DNA from: Deinococcus aerolatus | GTDB lineage: Bacteria; Deinococcota; Deinococci; Deinococcales; Deinococcaceae | Length of the DNA stretch: 64,000 bases | Reading direction: 5' to 3' | NCBI RefSeq assembly: GCF_014647055.1 | Contig: NZ_BMOL01000012.1 | Coordinates: 73,146-137,145, forward strand | In this document: piece after piece, positions 42,684 to 51,403 of the stretch | Layout of the letters: each line of letters opens with the position of its first letter | How positions within the stretch are numbered: position 1 is the stretch's first letter | Notes under the pieces: model-generated | What the model was told of the DNA's origin: nothing | The model's input: only the letters and a program-made list of their open reading frames with translations | Databases searched by the model: none | Program-made: the position numbers and the translations under genes

Positions 42684-43775
42684 TCAAAGCGCGATGAAGC
42701 GCAGGTCAAGCGCGGGCAGGTCTTCCAGAAAACTGCGCAGCAACGCCACCGCGCGTTCCAGGTCGCGCTGATCAAGCACCTCGACGGCGCTGTGGGTGTA
42801 GCGGTTGACCACCGAGACCGCCCCCGTGGGAACGCCGCTTCCGGCGTACTGCAGCGCCCCCGCGTCGGTGCCGATGCCGCGCAGCAGCTCGTGTTGCACC
42901 GGGATGTCGCTGCGCTGCGCGGCGGCCAGCAGACCCCGGCGCACCGCCGGGTGGGCCAGCAGCGAGTTGTCCATCACCTTGACCGTCGGCCCGGCCCCCA
43001 GGCGCAGCCGTCCGGCTCCGGTCTCCGGCGTATCGTCTCCCGCCGTCATGTCCAGCGCGAGGGCCACATCGGTCTGGATGGTGCGGGCCAGGGCGCTTAC
43101 CCCACGCAGGCCCACCTCTTCCTGCACCGAGAACACGGCGATCACGTTCACCGGTGGGGCCTCTGCGGCGTAGCCCTCCAGCAGGGCCAGCAGCGCGGCG
43201 CAACCGGCCCGGTCGTCCAGGGCGTGGGCGGTCAGTCGGCCGCTGCCCGCTCCAAGCTCACTCAGCTCGCCGACAAAGCCGGCAGGATCACCCACCACCA
43301 CGCCCATGGCCCCGGCCTGCTGCGCCGAGGACGCCCCGATGTCCACGTACAGGGCGTGGGCAGGGGTCACGCTGCTGCGGTCGGCGTCCGTGAGCAGATG
43401 CGCACTCTTGGTGCCGATCACCCCCAGGATTCGTCCGCGCTCGGTGCGAATCCACACGCGCTGTGCGGGCAAAATACGGTCATCCAGCCCCCCCACCTTT
43501 TCCAGGCGCAGAAAGCCGTCGCGCTCGATCTGGGCGATCCGGAACCCGATCTCGTCCATGTGGGCCGAGATCAGGCAGGTGCGTGCCCCGTCCTGGCCAG
43601 CATTCTTGATGGCGATGACGTTGCCGAAGGCGTCGACCCGCAGCGAGTCGCTCAGGGGACGGGCCGCCTCCACGACGCGGGCTACCACGTCCTCTTCAGA
43701 GCCGCTGGGGCCGGTCACTTCAACCAGATGACGCAGGTAGCGCAGGACGGGCGAAGAAAGGTCAGGTGAGGTCAT
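42684..43775 (-). CDS. M42-family aminopeptidase
   Basis: A 363-residue dinuclear metallopeptidase of the M42 (glutamyl aminopeptidase/endoglucanase M, TET) family. Metal ligands and catalytic residues appear in SAHMDEIGF, HALDDRAGC, VQEEVGLRG and ALDMTAGDD, and the C-terminal NRYTHSAVEVLDQRD supplies a His ligand. These enzymes form tetrahedral dodecamers that trim peptides from the N-terminus. I chose ATG 43775 rather than an upstream start because AGGAG precedes it and family members begin there. It stands alone. Confidence 0.9.
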   Translation of the reverse strand: MTSPDLSSPVLRYLRHLVEVTGPSGSEEDVVARVVEAARPLSDSLRVDAFGNVIAIKNAGQDGARTCLISAHMDEIGFRIAQIERDGFLRLEKVGGLDDRILPAQRVWIRTERGRILGVIGTKSAHLLTDADRSSVTPAHALYVDIGASSAQQAGAMGVVVGDPAGFVGELSELGAGSGRLTAHALDDRAGCAALLALLEGYAAEAPPVNVIAVFSVQEEVGLRGVSALARTIQTDVALALDMTAGDDTPETGAGRLRLGAGPTVKVMDNSLLAHPAVRRGLLAAAQRSDIPVQHELLRGIGTDAGALQYAGSGVPTGAVSVVNRYTHSAVEVLDQRDLERAVALLRSFLEDLPALDLRFIAL

Positions 43776-44129
43776 GAAGGAGACTCCTGTGCTGATGCCT
43801 GCGGCCGGAAAGCGGCGCGGGGAGAAAGAGGACGGTGCGGGGCTGGACGTGGCGGAAGTCCCTGTTCTAACGCCGAAAGACACGTTCAGGCAAGGGGCCT
43901 CGTCCGTGAAGTGTGGGCGGCGGACAATCCGGCGTATGGGCGGGGAGGCGCAGGCGCCGCACGGTGCGGTCTCGCCTCACCTGAGTCAACGGCCTCTTGT
44001 GTTCCCGGCCGCCGCCCTGACCCTGCATGCAGATGGTTCCCGCCGTCGTGCGTGCACGGCGAACGCCCTGGATTCTGAAACGGACGTCGGCACTTTCCTC
44101 GGGAGGGACCGCCGCGTGAAGCGTGCGGT
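43776..44129. other. Intergenic region, 354 nt
   Basis: The region lies between the SDR stop and the M42 start, both leftward. It should contain the M42 promoter, but no clear -35/-10 pair, hairpin or gene was recognised. Confidence 0.4.
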
Positions 44130-44966
44130 TTACTGGGCGTAGTTGAACGTGGAGGTGCAGCCCCCATCCACGGTGACGATGGATCCCGTCATGAAGGAAC
44201 TCGCGTCGGAGGCCAGAAACACCACCACGCGGGCCACCTCGTCCACGTGGGCCTGCCGGCCCAGGGGCTGACGGGCCGCATTGCCCTCTCGCCGGGCCAG
44301 CGCCGCCGCAGCCTGTTGGGGCGGCAGCCGGCCCCGCTGGCCGCCCATGTCGGTGTCGACGTAACCCGGGCACACGGCGTTTACACGGACGCCGCTGGGG
44401 CCGTAATCCACGGCGAGTTGCCGGGTCAGGTTGACCACCCCACCTTTGGACGCGCAGTACGCAGGTGCCTGGGGTGCGCCGATCAGGCCGTAGGTGGAAG
44501 CGACGTTGACCATGACGCCCCGGCGGTCCATCAGGTGGGGCAGAGCGTACCGGGCGCACAGGAAGGGACCGCGCAGATTCACCGCAATCACGCGGTCCCA
44601 GGCCTCCACCTCCATCTCGTGCAGGCGCTGAGCGCCGCCCGAAACGCCGGCATTGTTGATCAGGATGTCCAGATGACCGAAGGCGGCCACCGTCTGCGCC
44701 AGGAGGGCGCGGACCTGTTCGGGTTCCGAGACATCGCAGGCGATGAACCGGGCCGTTCCTCCCTCGGCGCGGATGGCGCTGGCCGCGTCTTCGCCCGCAC
44801 CCACCTCAATGTCGGCGACAACCACCTGCGCGCCGGCCGCTGCAAGCGCGTGGGCCGTGGCCCGTCCGATGCCACCCGACGCCCCGGTGACTAGGGCCAC
44901 GCGGCCGTCCACCGGCCCTGCTGTTGTGCGGCTGTCTGCGGAGTCAATCGCGGGTTCAGGGGTCAT
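44130..44966 (-). CDS. SDR-family oxidoreductase
   Basis: A 278-residue short-chain dehydrogenase. TGASGGIGRATA cofactor loop, Asp in VVADIEVG (NAD-type), NNAGVSGGAQ, and the YCASKGGVVNLTRQLAVDY catalytic segment are visible. The C-terminus SFMTGSIVTVDGGCTST is typical of glucose-1-dehydrogenase/3-oxoacyl-ACP-reductase-like SDRs. ATG 44966 is chosen over an upstream in-frame ATG at 45032, which would add a Pro/Arg-rich leader. The minus strand carries TACAGT 8 nt before ATG, compatible with a near-leaderless transcript. Substrate unknown. Confidence 0.82.
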   Translation of the reverse strand: MTPEPAIDSADSRTTAGPVDGRVALVTGASGGIGRATAHALAAAGAQVVVADIEVGAGEDAASAIRAEGGTARFIACDVSEPEQVRALLAQTVAAFGHLDILINNAGVSGGAQRLHEMEVEAWDRVIAVNLRGPFLCARYALPHLMDRRGVMVNVASTYGLIGAPQAPAYCASKGGVVNLTRQLAVDYGPSGVRVNAVCPGYVDTDMGGQRGRLPPQQAAAALARREGNAARQPLGRQAHVDEVARVVVFLASDASSFMTGSIVTVDGGCTSTFNYAQ

Positions 44967-45077
44967 AGGGCACGACTGTAGCGCTCCCCGACCGTGCGGG
45001 AGCAGGTGGGGCCGGCAGAGGCCCCGCGGCAAGCCCTTCAGAGCATCAGAGGCCAGCGCTGGCCTCTCTGCACGAAT

Positions 45078-46460
45078 TTATTGCTCCTTGGGGTCGCCGC
45101 TTTCGGAATCCCTGTGGGCTGGGCGCCCCAGGGCGTCGGCGCCCGGCCCGGTTGCGTCCTGCGGCGTGTCTGCCAGGCGGCGCAGGTGAACCCGGGTGAT
45201 CTTCAGACCCTCGGTGGCCTCGGCGCTGAGTTCGTAGCCCTGAACGTGAATGACGGTGCCGGGCGGCGGAACGGTGCCGTGGGCATTGAGCAGCAGGCCC
45301 GCGACGGTGGTGGCCTCGCTGCTGTGCAACTCCAGGCCGTGGTCCTCGCGCAGTTCGCTGAGGGTGACCTCGCCGTTCAGATGAAAGGTGCCGTCCGGGG
45401 CCACGGCGGTCCAGGCGTCTTCCGTCTCCGGGCCGGAATCCATCACGTCCTCAATCAGATCGTCCAGGGTCACGAACCCCAGCAGGCCGCCGAATTCATC
45501 CACCACCAGCGCTGCGTGGCCGCGCCCGTGCTTGAACAGGATCATCAGGTCCTCGGCGGGGGCACTGGCCGCCACGCTGGACAGCGGGCGCATCAGCCCG
45601 GCCAGCGCCAGTGGGCGGCCCTGCGTCCGCGCCCGGATGAAGTCCTTGATGTGCAGTACGCCCACCACGTTGTCCAGATCGCCGTCAAAAACCGGGTAAC
45701 GACTGCGCGGTGACCCGGCCAGGCGGCCCAGCACCTCCTCGGGAGTGGCCGACAGCGGCAGCATCTCCAGACTGCGGCGGGGAGTCATCAGTTCCTCTGC
45801 GGTCCGCTCTTCCAGGGCAAAGATGTTCTGGATCAGGTCGCGCTGCTGTTCGCCAAGCTGCCCGCCCTCGGCGCTTTCCTCGGTGACGATGCTCAATTCC
45901 TTGCTGGTGTACAGCAGCGCCCCCTCGCCGGGTTCGCGGATTCGCAGCAGGCGCATCAGGCCCAGCGCCAGCGCCGTCAGCAGGGAGATCAGGGGCCGGA
46001 ACACCACGCCGAACACCCGCATCAGCGGATGCACCCGCACGCTCAGCGCCTCCGGGGTCTGCAGCGCCAGGGCCTTGGGAATCATCTCGCCGAACACCAC
46101 GTGCATGAACGTGATCAGGCTCAGGGCAATGACAAAACCCGCCGTGTGTGCCGCGGCGTAGGACAGCCCCCAGGTCTCGAAGGGGCCGTAGAGCCACGCC
46201 GCGATGGCCGGTTCGCCGTACATCCCCAGCCCCACCGAGGCCAGCGTGATGCCCAGCTGCGCCACGGCGATGTAGCGGTCCTTGCCGGTGACCTGTCCGG
46301 TCAGGTCATACAGCCCTCTGGCCGCGGCGCTGCCCTGCTCGGCCATCGCCTGCAGGCGGCTGCGGCGGGAGGCCACCAGCGCGAACTCGGCAGCGACGAA
46401 CACCCCGTTCAGCAGCACCAGCACCACGATGATAACGACAGGCGTCAGGTAGGCCAGCAT
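45078..46460 (-). CDS. CNNM/CorC-type membrane protein (DUF21-CBS-CorC_HlyC)
   Basis: A 460-residue membrane protein. A DUF21/CNNM transmembrane domain (about 1-190: VVIIVVLVLLNGVFVAAEFA LVASRRSRL, MHVVFGEMIPKALALQ) is followed by two CBS domains (VFDGDLDNVVGVLHIKDFIR, ALVVDEFGGLLGFVTLDDLI) and a CorC_HlyC domain. Bacterial members export Mg2+ or confer tolerance to divalent cations. It overlaps its paralogue by 1 nt, as the downstream gene of a two-gene operon. Confidence 0.9.
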   Translation of the reverse strand: MLAYLTPVVIIVVLVLLNGVFVAAEFALVASRRSRLQAMAEQGSAAARGLYDLTGQVTGKDRYIAVAQLGITLASVGLGMYGEPAIAAWLYGPFETWGLSYAAAHTAGFVIALSLITFMHVVFGEMIPKALALQTPEALSVRVHPLMRVFGVVFRPLISLLTALALGLMRLLRIREPGEGALLYTSKELSIVTEESAEGGQLGEQQRDLIQNIFALEERTAEELMTPRRSLEMLPLSATPEEVLGRLAGSPRSRYPVFDGDLDNVVGVLHIKDFIRARTQGRPLALAGLMRPLSSVAASAPAEDLMILFKHGRGHAALVVDEFGGLLGFVTLDDLIEDVMDSGPETEDAWTAVAPDGTFHLNGEVTLSELREDHGLELHSSEATTVAGLLLNAHGTVPPPGTVIHVQGYELSAEATEGLKITRVHLRRLADTPQDATGPGADALGRPAHRDSESGDPKEQ

Positions 46461-47773
46461 CAGCGGTCTGCCTCCCGCTGGCCTTCATCCTCATTGTGGG
46501 GCGCCGTGAAGCTCACCCGCTGCACGGTGCGGCGGTACATGGTCTCGACGTGCAGGACCGTGGTCCCGAAGGTCAGCTGGTCGCCCACGACCGGCAGGCG
46601 GCCCAGACCCTGCCACAACAACCCGCCGATGGTGTCGACCTCGTCGGTGGGCAGGTGCAGTCCGAAGCGGCCATTCAGGGTGTCCACCAGCACGTCGCCG
46701 CGCACGCTGACCTGCCTGCCCTGAACGGTCACGGGATCGTCTTCCTGATCAAACTCGTCTTGCAGCTCACCGAAGATCTCTTCAAGCGTGTCTTCCAGCG
46801 TCAGAAAGCCCGCCACATTGCCGTACTCGTCAACCACGACGGCGCTGTGGCGTCCTTTCTCGCGCAGGCGCAGCCACAGGCGCGGCACGCTCAGGCCCTC
46901 GGCCACGATTAGGGGCGGCACCATCACGTCCGACACCGGGGCGTCGGGGCGGGTCTCGGCGGCCAGAAACAGCGGCCGCAGGTGCACGATGCCCACCACG
47001 TCGTCCAGGCGTTCGCCGGTCACTGGGAAGCGCGTGTAGGGTGTGTCGGCCAGCCGGTTCAGGGCTTCTCGCACGCTCAGTGCGGCCGGAACGCTGATCA
47101 GGCGCACGCGGGGTGTCATGATCTCGCGGGCCACGCGGGTCTCCACGCCCAGCACGCCCGAGACCATGTCGCGCTCGGCAGCGTCGATCAGGCCGCCGCG
47201 CGCGCTCTGGCGGTACAGGTCTTCGAGTTCCTCCGGGGAGTGAACGTGGGCGTGAGAGTGGTCCGTGTTCAGGCCCCAGGCCCGCATCGCCGCAAAGGCC
47301 GCCCCGTTGAATATGGCGATCAGCGGACGGAACAGCAGCAGGCTGAGTTGCAGCGGCCGCAACGTGGCCACCGCCAGGCGTTCTGGATAGCGCAGCGCCA
47401 CTGTTTTGGGCAGTAGCTCGCCCAGCACCACCTGCAAGACGGTGATGAACACCAGAACGATCACGGTGGCCGCCACCGGCCCGCCCACGTTGCCCAGCAC
47501 CGGCAGCAGCAACGGTGTGAGCCGGGCCTGTCCGAACGCCCCGGCCACCAGACTGCTGAGGGTAATGCCGATCTGGCACGCGGCCACGTAGGTGTCCAGC
47601 CGTTTCGGGTCACTCAGGATAACCATCAGGGCGGCGGCGGCGCGGTTGCCGCCCTCGGCAGCGGCCTGCACCCGCGAGCGGCGGGAGCCCACCGTGGCGA
47701 ATTCGGCGGCCACGTACAGGGCGTTGAAGCCCACCATAATCAGAATCACGGTCAGTGTCAGCACGACACTCAT
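46460..47773 (-). CDS. CNNM/CorC-type membrane protein, tandem paralogue
   Basis: A 437-residue protein of the same architecture: DUF21 (VILIMVGFNALYVAAEFATV GSRRSRV, VVLGELLPKTVALRYPERL), CBS pair (FPVTGERLDDVVGIVHLRPL, AVVVDEYGNVAGFLTLEDTL) and CorC_HlyC. The tandem arrangement suggests an old duplication and possibly a heterodimeric transporter, since CNNM proteins are dimers. The two copies are clearly diverged. Confidence 0.9.
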   Translation of the reverse strand: MSVVLTLTVILIMVGFNALYVAAEFATVGSRRSRVQAAAEGGNRAAAALMVILSDPKRLDTYVAACQIGITLSSLVAGAFGQARLTPLLLPVLGNVGGPVAATVIVLVFITVLQVVLGELLPKTVALRYPERLAVATLRPLQLSLLLFRPLIAIFNGAAFAAMRAWGLNTDHSHAHVHSPEELEDLYRQSARGGLIDAAERDMVSGVLGVETRVAREIMTPRVRLISVPAALSVREALNRLADTPYTRFPVTGERLDDVVGIVHLRPLFLAAETRPDAPVSDVMVPPLIVAEGLSVPRLWLRLREKGRHSAVVVDEYGNVAGFLTLEDTLEEIFGELQDEFDQEDDPVTVQGRQVSVRGDVLVDTLNGRFGLHLPTDEVDTIGGLLWQGLGRLPVVGDQLTFGTTVLHVETMYRRTVQRVSFTAPHNEDEGQREADR

Positions 47774-48152
47774 GCGGCTCTGCTTCTGCTGCCGCGCGGA
47801 ACGGCGGTGCCGTCACAGGAGGCAGAACCGAAGTCCAGTTCAGTGGGAAGCATATCGGTGGAGCATAACGCAAGCGGCGGAAGGCAAGTGCACCCGGCTG
47901 TCTGAGTGCGGCTCTGGAGCCCGGGCGACACGGGCCCAGGGCAGCGCAGCAGTTGAACAGGTTCGGTCATCCGGTGGAGGCAGGCCGACGCCTGTCGGGG
48001 CGTGGAGACTGGGCGGGACCAGGGGTTCCGAAACTTGCGGCGGCCAGCGCTCCGGAGGACAGGCGCTGGGCCTTGGCCAGCTCGTTACAGCACAGCAGAG
48101 TGCTGCGTGTGCAGTCCGCTCCACAGCGTCCATGCGGTGTGCCAGCGGCACC
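47774..48152. other. Intergenic region, 379 nt
   Basis: It should hold the promoter of the CNNM pair. No gene or clear regulatory element was recognised. It borders the 5'-nucleotidase pseudogene. Confidence 0.4.
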
Positions 48153-48699
48153 TCAGCGCTGTAGGGCCGCGGCCAGCACACCCCTGGACGTCAGCGTCCC
48201 CACCTGCTCAATGTTAACACCGTCCCGTCCGAAGCACCGCGCCTGGTTCTGCGGCAGGGTCAGGAAATCCACCGTCACCAGCGTGTAGGTTCGCCCGGCT
48301 TCCGGCCTGATTTCGTTGGCGTACACGAAATCGCCCGTCCGGTCCTCGAAGCGCGTCGCGCGGTTCTGGTTGGCCAGTGTCATGACCCCGGTCAGGGTGG
48401 TGGGCTTTGACCTCGCGGATGCGGGTCAGTAGCCGTGGCAGGCGGTCCTAGGCCGAGTGCAGGTCCGCCAGGTTGAGCAACATCAAGTTCGGTGCCCCGG
48501 CCACTGGGCACGGGCCGCCTGGATCACCGGACCGGTGACGGGGGTCATCGGCCGACCATAGGTCGGCGGGGTCAACAGGCAGATCTGGGACCGAACCTGC
48601 GCTGCCCCCCCCACCGCTGCCCCCCCCACCGCTGCCCCCCCAGCGCTGCGCACCGGCCGTCCACGCCGCAGCCCCGTGCCCCTTCCATTTCCGCACCAA
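48153..48699 (-). pseudogene. Degraded 5'-nucleotidase-family gene
   Basis: Read leftward, a Gly/Ser-linker segment (encoded by the repeat at 48601-48645) is followed by LMLLNLADLHSA, a TAG stop (48448-48450), and DRLPRLLTRIREVKAHHPD. This is the N-terminal metallophosphatase region of secreted 5'-nucleotidases, with a Tyr codon apparently turned into a stop. The frame then shifts to TLANQNRATRFEDRTGDFVY, EAGRTYTLVTVDFLTLPQ and VGTLTSRGVLAAALQR, the very C-terminus of the same family. About 400 or more residues are missing between them, so the gene has lost its core by deletion. Confidence 0.72.
48601..48645. repeat. 15-bp tandem repeat encoding GGGGS on the minus strand
   Basis: The unit GCTGCCCCCCCCACC is present twice exactly and once with changes. 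On the minus strand in the pseudogene frame it reads GGSGGGGSGGGGSAGS, a flexible G4S linker. The unit length is a multiple of three, so copy number can change without frameshift. Confidence 0.8.
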
Positions 48700-48714
48700 G
48701 TGTTATAGCTTCTT

Positions 48715-48736
48715 AGAACACATCAACGGGTGTTCT
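48715..48736. promoter_or_regulatory. Inverted repeat AGAACAC-N8-GTGTTCT, probable operator
   Basis: Perfect 7-bp arms lie 24 bp before the start of the 12-gene peptide operon. A further GTGTT half-site lies at 48700-48704, giving a second pairing with AACAC at 48717-48721. The GntR regulator encoded in the operon is the obvious candidate binder. Symmetry seen, binding inferred. Confidence 0.55.
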
Positions 48737-48759
48737 TACCCAGCACCGGAGGTCTTCCT

Positions 48760-50340
48760 ATGAATACGAAGAGACTGTCCCGCATTTCCCTTGCCGTCGC
48801 CGCTGCCCTGACCGTGGGTCAGGCTTTTGCCGCCACCCGTGGGGGCCAGCTGACGTTCGGCCGTTACGCGGACTCGCTGTTCCTGGACCCGGTGCTCAAC
48901 GACGCCAACCTCGACATCTGGATCCTAACCAACCTGTACGACACCCTGCTTCAGCCCACCAACGACGGCAAGGGCGTACAGATGGGCCTGGCCAGCAGCT
49001 ACACCACCGGTAAGGACGGCAAGAGCATGGTGCTGACCCTGCGTCCGGGCCTGAAATTCGCCGACGGCAGCGCCCTGAGCGCCAGCGACGTGAAGTGGTC
49101 TCTGGACCGCGCCCGCAACCCCGAGGCCGGGGCCTGGAACAGCTCGCTGGCCAGCATCAATTCCATTGCGGTCAGCGGCAACAAGGTCACGCTGAACCTC
49201 AAGCGGCCGGACCCCACGTTGCCCGCCGCGCTGGCCACCTTCAATGCCGCGATTATGCCCCAGAAGCTGTTTACTGCCGCTCCCGGCAAGAACGACGCCG
49301 AGAAGGCCAAGGCCTTTGCCGAGAAGCCCATCGGCTCTGGCCCCTTCATCCTGAGCGAGTGGAAACGCGGCTCGTACATGGTGATGAAGCGCAACCCGTA
49401 CTACTGGAAGAAGGGCGACGACGGCAAGGCGCTGCCCTACCTGGACAGTGTGCGCTTCGAGATCATCCCCGACGACAACACCCGCATCCTGAAATTGCAG
49501 GCCGGGGAACTGCAGATCGCGGAGTTCATCCCGATGAGCCGCGTGGCTGAACTGAAGGCCGATTCCAGGATCAACATGACGCTGTTTCCGTCCACCAAGG
49601 TCAGCAGCATCCTGATGAACAACCGGCCCAAGTTGAACGACGGCACCGAGAATCCGCTGAGCGACGTCAACGTGCGCCAGGCACTGAACTACGCGGCCAA
49701 CAAAGACGCACTGATTCAGGTGGTGACCTACGGCAACGGCAAACTGATGAAGTCGTACATGTCGTCCACCACGCCGCTGTTCGACGCCAATCAGCCCGGC
49801 TTCCCCTACGATCTGGCCAAGGCCAAGTCGCTGATGGCGGCCAGCAAGTACAAGAACGGCTTTGAACTGACCGTGCTGGCCACCAGCGGCAGCGCCGATG
49901 ATCTGGCGCTGCTGACGGCCCTGCAGCAGATGTGGGGCGCCATCGGCGTCAAGCTCAAGATCGAGCAGCTCGACGCCGCCACCAAGACGGCCCGCTACCG
50001 CGCCAACGATTTCCAGATGCGGACGGCGGCCTGGACCAACGACATCAACGATCCCAGCCAGATCACCAGCTACTACACGCTGTTCGACAACATCGAGTCG
50101 GTCCACACCGGCTTCAAGAGTGCCGAAGTTGACCGGCTGTTTGCCCAGAGCCAGCAGGAGCTGAATGTGGCCAAGCGCGCCGCCCAGTACCAGCAGATCC
50201 AGAGCATCTACCTCAAGGCCGCGCCCATCGTCTACCTGTACGAAACGCCGTACCCGGTGGCGATGTCGAACAAGGTCAAGGGCTTCTTCCAGATTCCGCT
50301 GGGGAACAACCTGTTTGCCAGCGCTTACCTCGAGAAATAA
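48760..50340 (+). CDS. ABC transporter solute-binding protein, family 5
   Basis: A 526-residue oligopeptide-type binding protein. ATG 48760 follows GGAGG; the signal peptide ends TVGQAFAA. Family-5 motifs include LRPGLKFADGSALSASDVKW, KPIGSGPFILSEWKRGSYMV, KRNPYYWKK and NVRQALNYAANKDALIQ. It is the first gene of a 12-gene operon containing a creatininase-like enzyme, two peptidases and three dehydrogenase-like proteins, so the ligand is probably a peptide or a cyclic/lactam derivative. It is only distantly similar to the binding protein at 8373-10007. Confidence 0.88.
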   Translation: MNTKRLSRISLAVAAALTVGQAFAATRGGQLTFGRYADSLFLDPVLNDANLDIWILTNLYDTLLQPTNDGKGVQMGLASSYTTGKDGKSMVLTLRPGLKFADGSALSASDVKWSLDRARNPEAGAWNSSLASINSIAVSGNKVTLNLKRPDPTLPAALATFNAAIMPQKLFTAAPGKNDAEKAKAFAEKPIGSGPFILSEWKRGSYMVMKRNPYYWKKGDDGKALPYLDSVRFEIIPDDNTRILKLQAGELQIAEFIPMSRVAELKADSRINMTLFPSTKVSSILMNNRPKLNDGTENPLSDVNVRQALNYAANKDALIQVVTYGNGKLMKSYMSSTTPLFDANQPGFPYDLAKAKSLMAASKYKNGFELTVLATSGSADDLALLTALQQMWGAIGVKLKIEQLDAATKTARYRANDFQMRTAAWTNDINDPSQITSYYTLFDNIESVHTGFKSAEVDRLFAQSQQELNVAKRAAQYQQIQSIYLKAAPIVYLYETPYPVAMSNKVKGFFQIPLGNNLFASAYLEK

Positions 50341-50362
50341 ATTGAATTTCTAAACTGACGTG

Positions 50363-50409
50363 ATGGACGTTCCACGCCGCCCCTGACGCCATCCGGGGCG
50401 GCGGTCCAT
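50363..50409 (+). other. Intercistronic stem-loop between binding protein and permease
   Basis: GCCGCCCC (50376-50383) pairs with GGGGCGGC (50395-50402), and the flanks ATGGAC (50363-50368) and GTCCAT (50404-50409) extend the stem. It is placed as in the other transporter operon, which suggests it sets the binding-protein to permease ratio. Confidence 0.5.
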
Positions 50410-50454
50410 TGATGTCCGGCGGCCCCTTTTCCCTGCTTTCCCTCGGGAGGTTCC

Positions 50455-51393
50455 ATGCACGCGAGTTACGTGATCCGGCGCCTGCTGCAGATCATTCCCA
50501 CCTTCCTGGCCGTGATGCTGGTGGTCTTTCTCCTGGTGCGTCTGCTGCCCGGCGATCCGGCCAGCGCCATTCTGGGCGACCGGGCCACCGCCGAGATCGT
50601 GGAGCGCACCAACCGCGAACTGGGCCTGGACCGGCCGCTGCCCATCCAGTTCGGGGTGTTTGTCCGCAACCTGTTGCAAGGGGACCTGGGCGACAGCATC
50701 AGCCTCAAGATTCCGGTGCTGCGGTTGATCGGCGAGCGGCTGCCCACCACCCTGTTCCTGACCGCCTACGCCGCCGTGCTGGGCGTGCTGATGGCCGTGC
50801 CGCTGGCAGTGCTGGCCGCTGTTCGCCGCAACACCTGGGTGGACGCCGTGATCCGCGCCGTCTTTCAGGTGGGACTGTCACTCCCGGTGTTTTACGTGGC
50901 CCTGCAACTGCTGAGCCTGCTGGGCGCCCGGCTGGGCTGGTTTCCCATTGGCGGCTACGGTGAGGGCTTCGGCGAACACCTGTACCACCTCTTTTTACCC
51001 GCGCTGACGTTGGGGTTGAATCTGGCGGCGATTCTGGTCCGCACCCTGAGGAACAGCATCATCGAGGTCCTGACCGCCGAGTACGTGGACTTCGCGCGTG
51101 CCAAGGGCCTGCGCAGCCGCGTGATCATGACCCGCCACGTGCTGCGCAACGCATTGATCGCCACCGTCACGCTGCTGGGCCTGAACATCGGCGCGCTGAT
51201 CGGCGGGGCCGTGATCACCGAGACCGTGTTCGCCATTCCCGGCGTCGGCCGCCTGATGGTGGACGCGATCTTCGGGCGCGACTACCCGGTGATCCAGGGC
51301 CTGACCCTGACCTTCGCCCTGATCGTGTCGCTGGTCTTTCTGATCACCGATCTGATCCATGCCCGCCTTGACCCTCGCGCGGAGCTGTCATGA
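50455..51393 (+). CDS. ABC transporter permease, DppB type
   Basis: A 312-residue permease with an N-terminal YVIRRLLQIIPTFLAVMLVV segment, six predicted membrane helices, and the coupling loop AEYVDFARAKGLRSRVIMTR. The C-terminal VITETVFAIPGVGRLMVDAI is typical of DppB. GGGAGG precedes ATG 50455. It partners with the next gene. Confidence 0.92.
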   Translation: MHASYVIRRLLQIIPTFLAVMLVVFLLVRLLPGDPASAILGDRATAEIVERTNRELGLDRPLPIQFGVFVRNLLQGDLGDSISLKIPVLRLIGERLPTTLFLTAYAAVLGVLMAVPLAVLAAVRRNTWVDAVIRAVFQVGLSLPVFYVALQLLSLLGARLGWFPIGGYGEGFGEHLYHLFLPALTLGLNLAAILVRTLRNSIIEVLTAEYVDFARAKGLRSRVIMTRHVLRNALIATVTLLGLNIGALIGGAVITETVFAIPGVGRLMVDAIFGRDYPVIQGLTLTFALIVSLVFLITDLIHARLDPRAELS

Positions 51394-51403
51394 GGAGCTG
51401 CCC

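Noticed and set aside
48601..48645. Short tandem repeats considered as a CRISPR-like or origin element
   Set aside because: The units are contiguous with no spacers and encode an in-frame Gly-Ser linker in a pseudogene.
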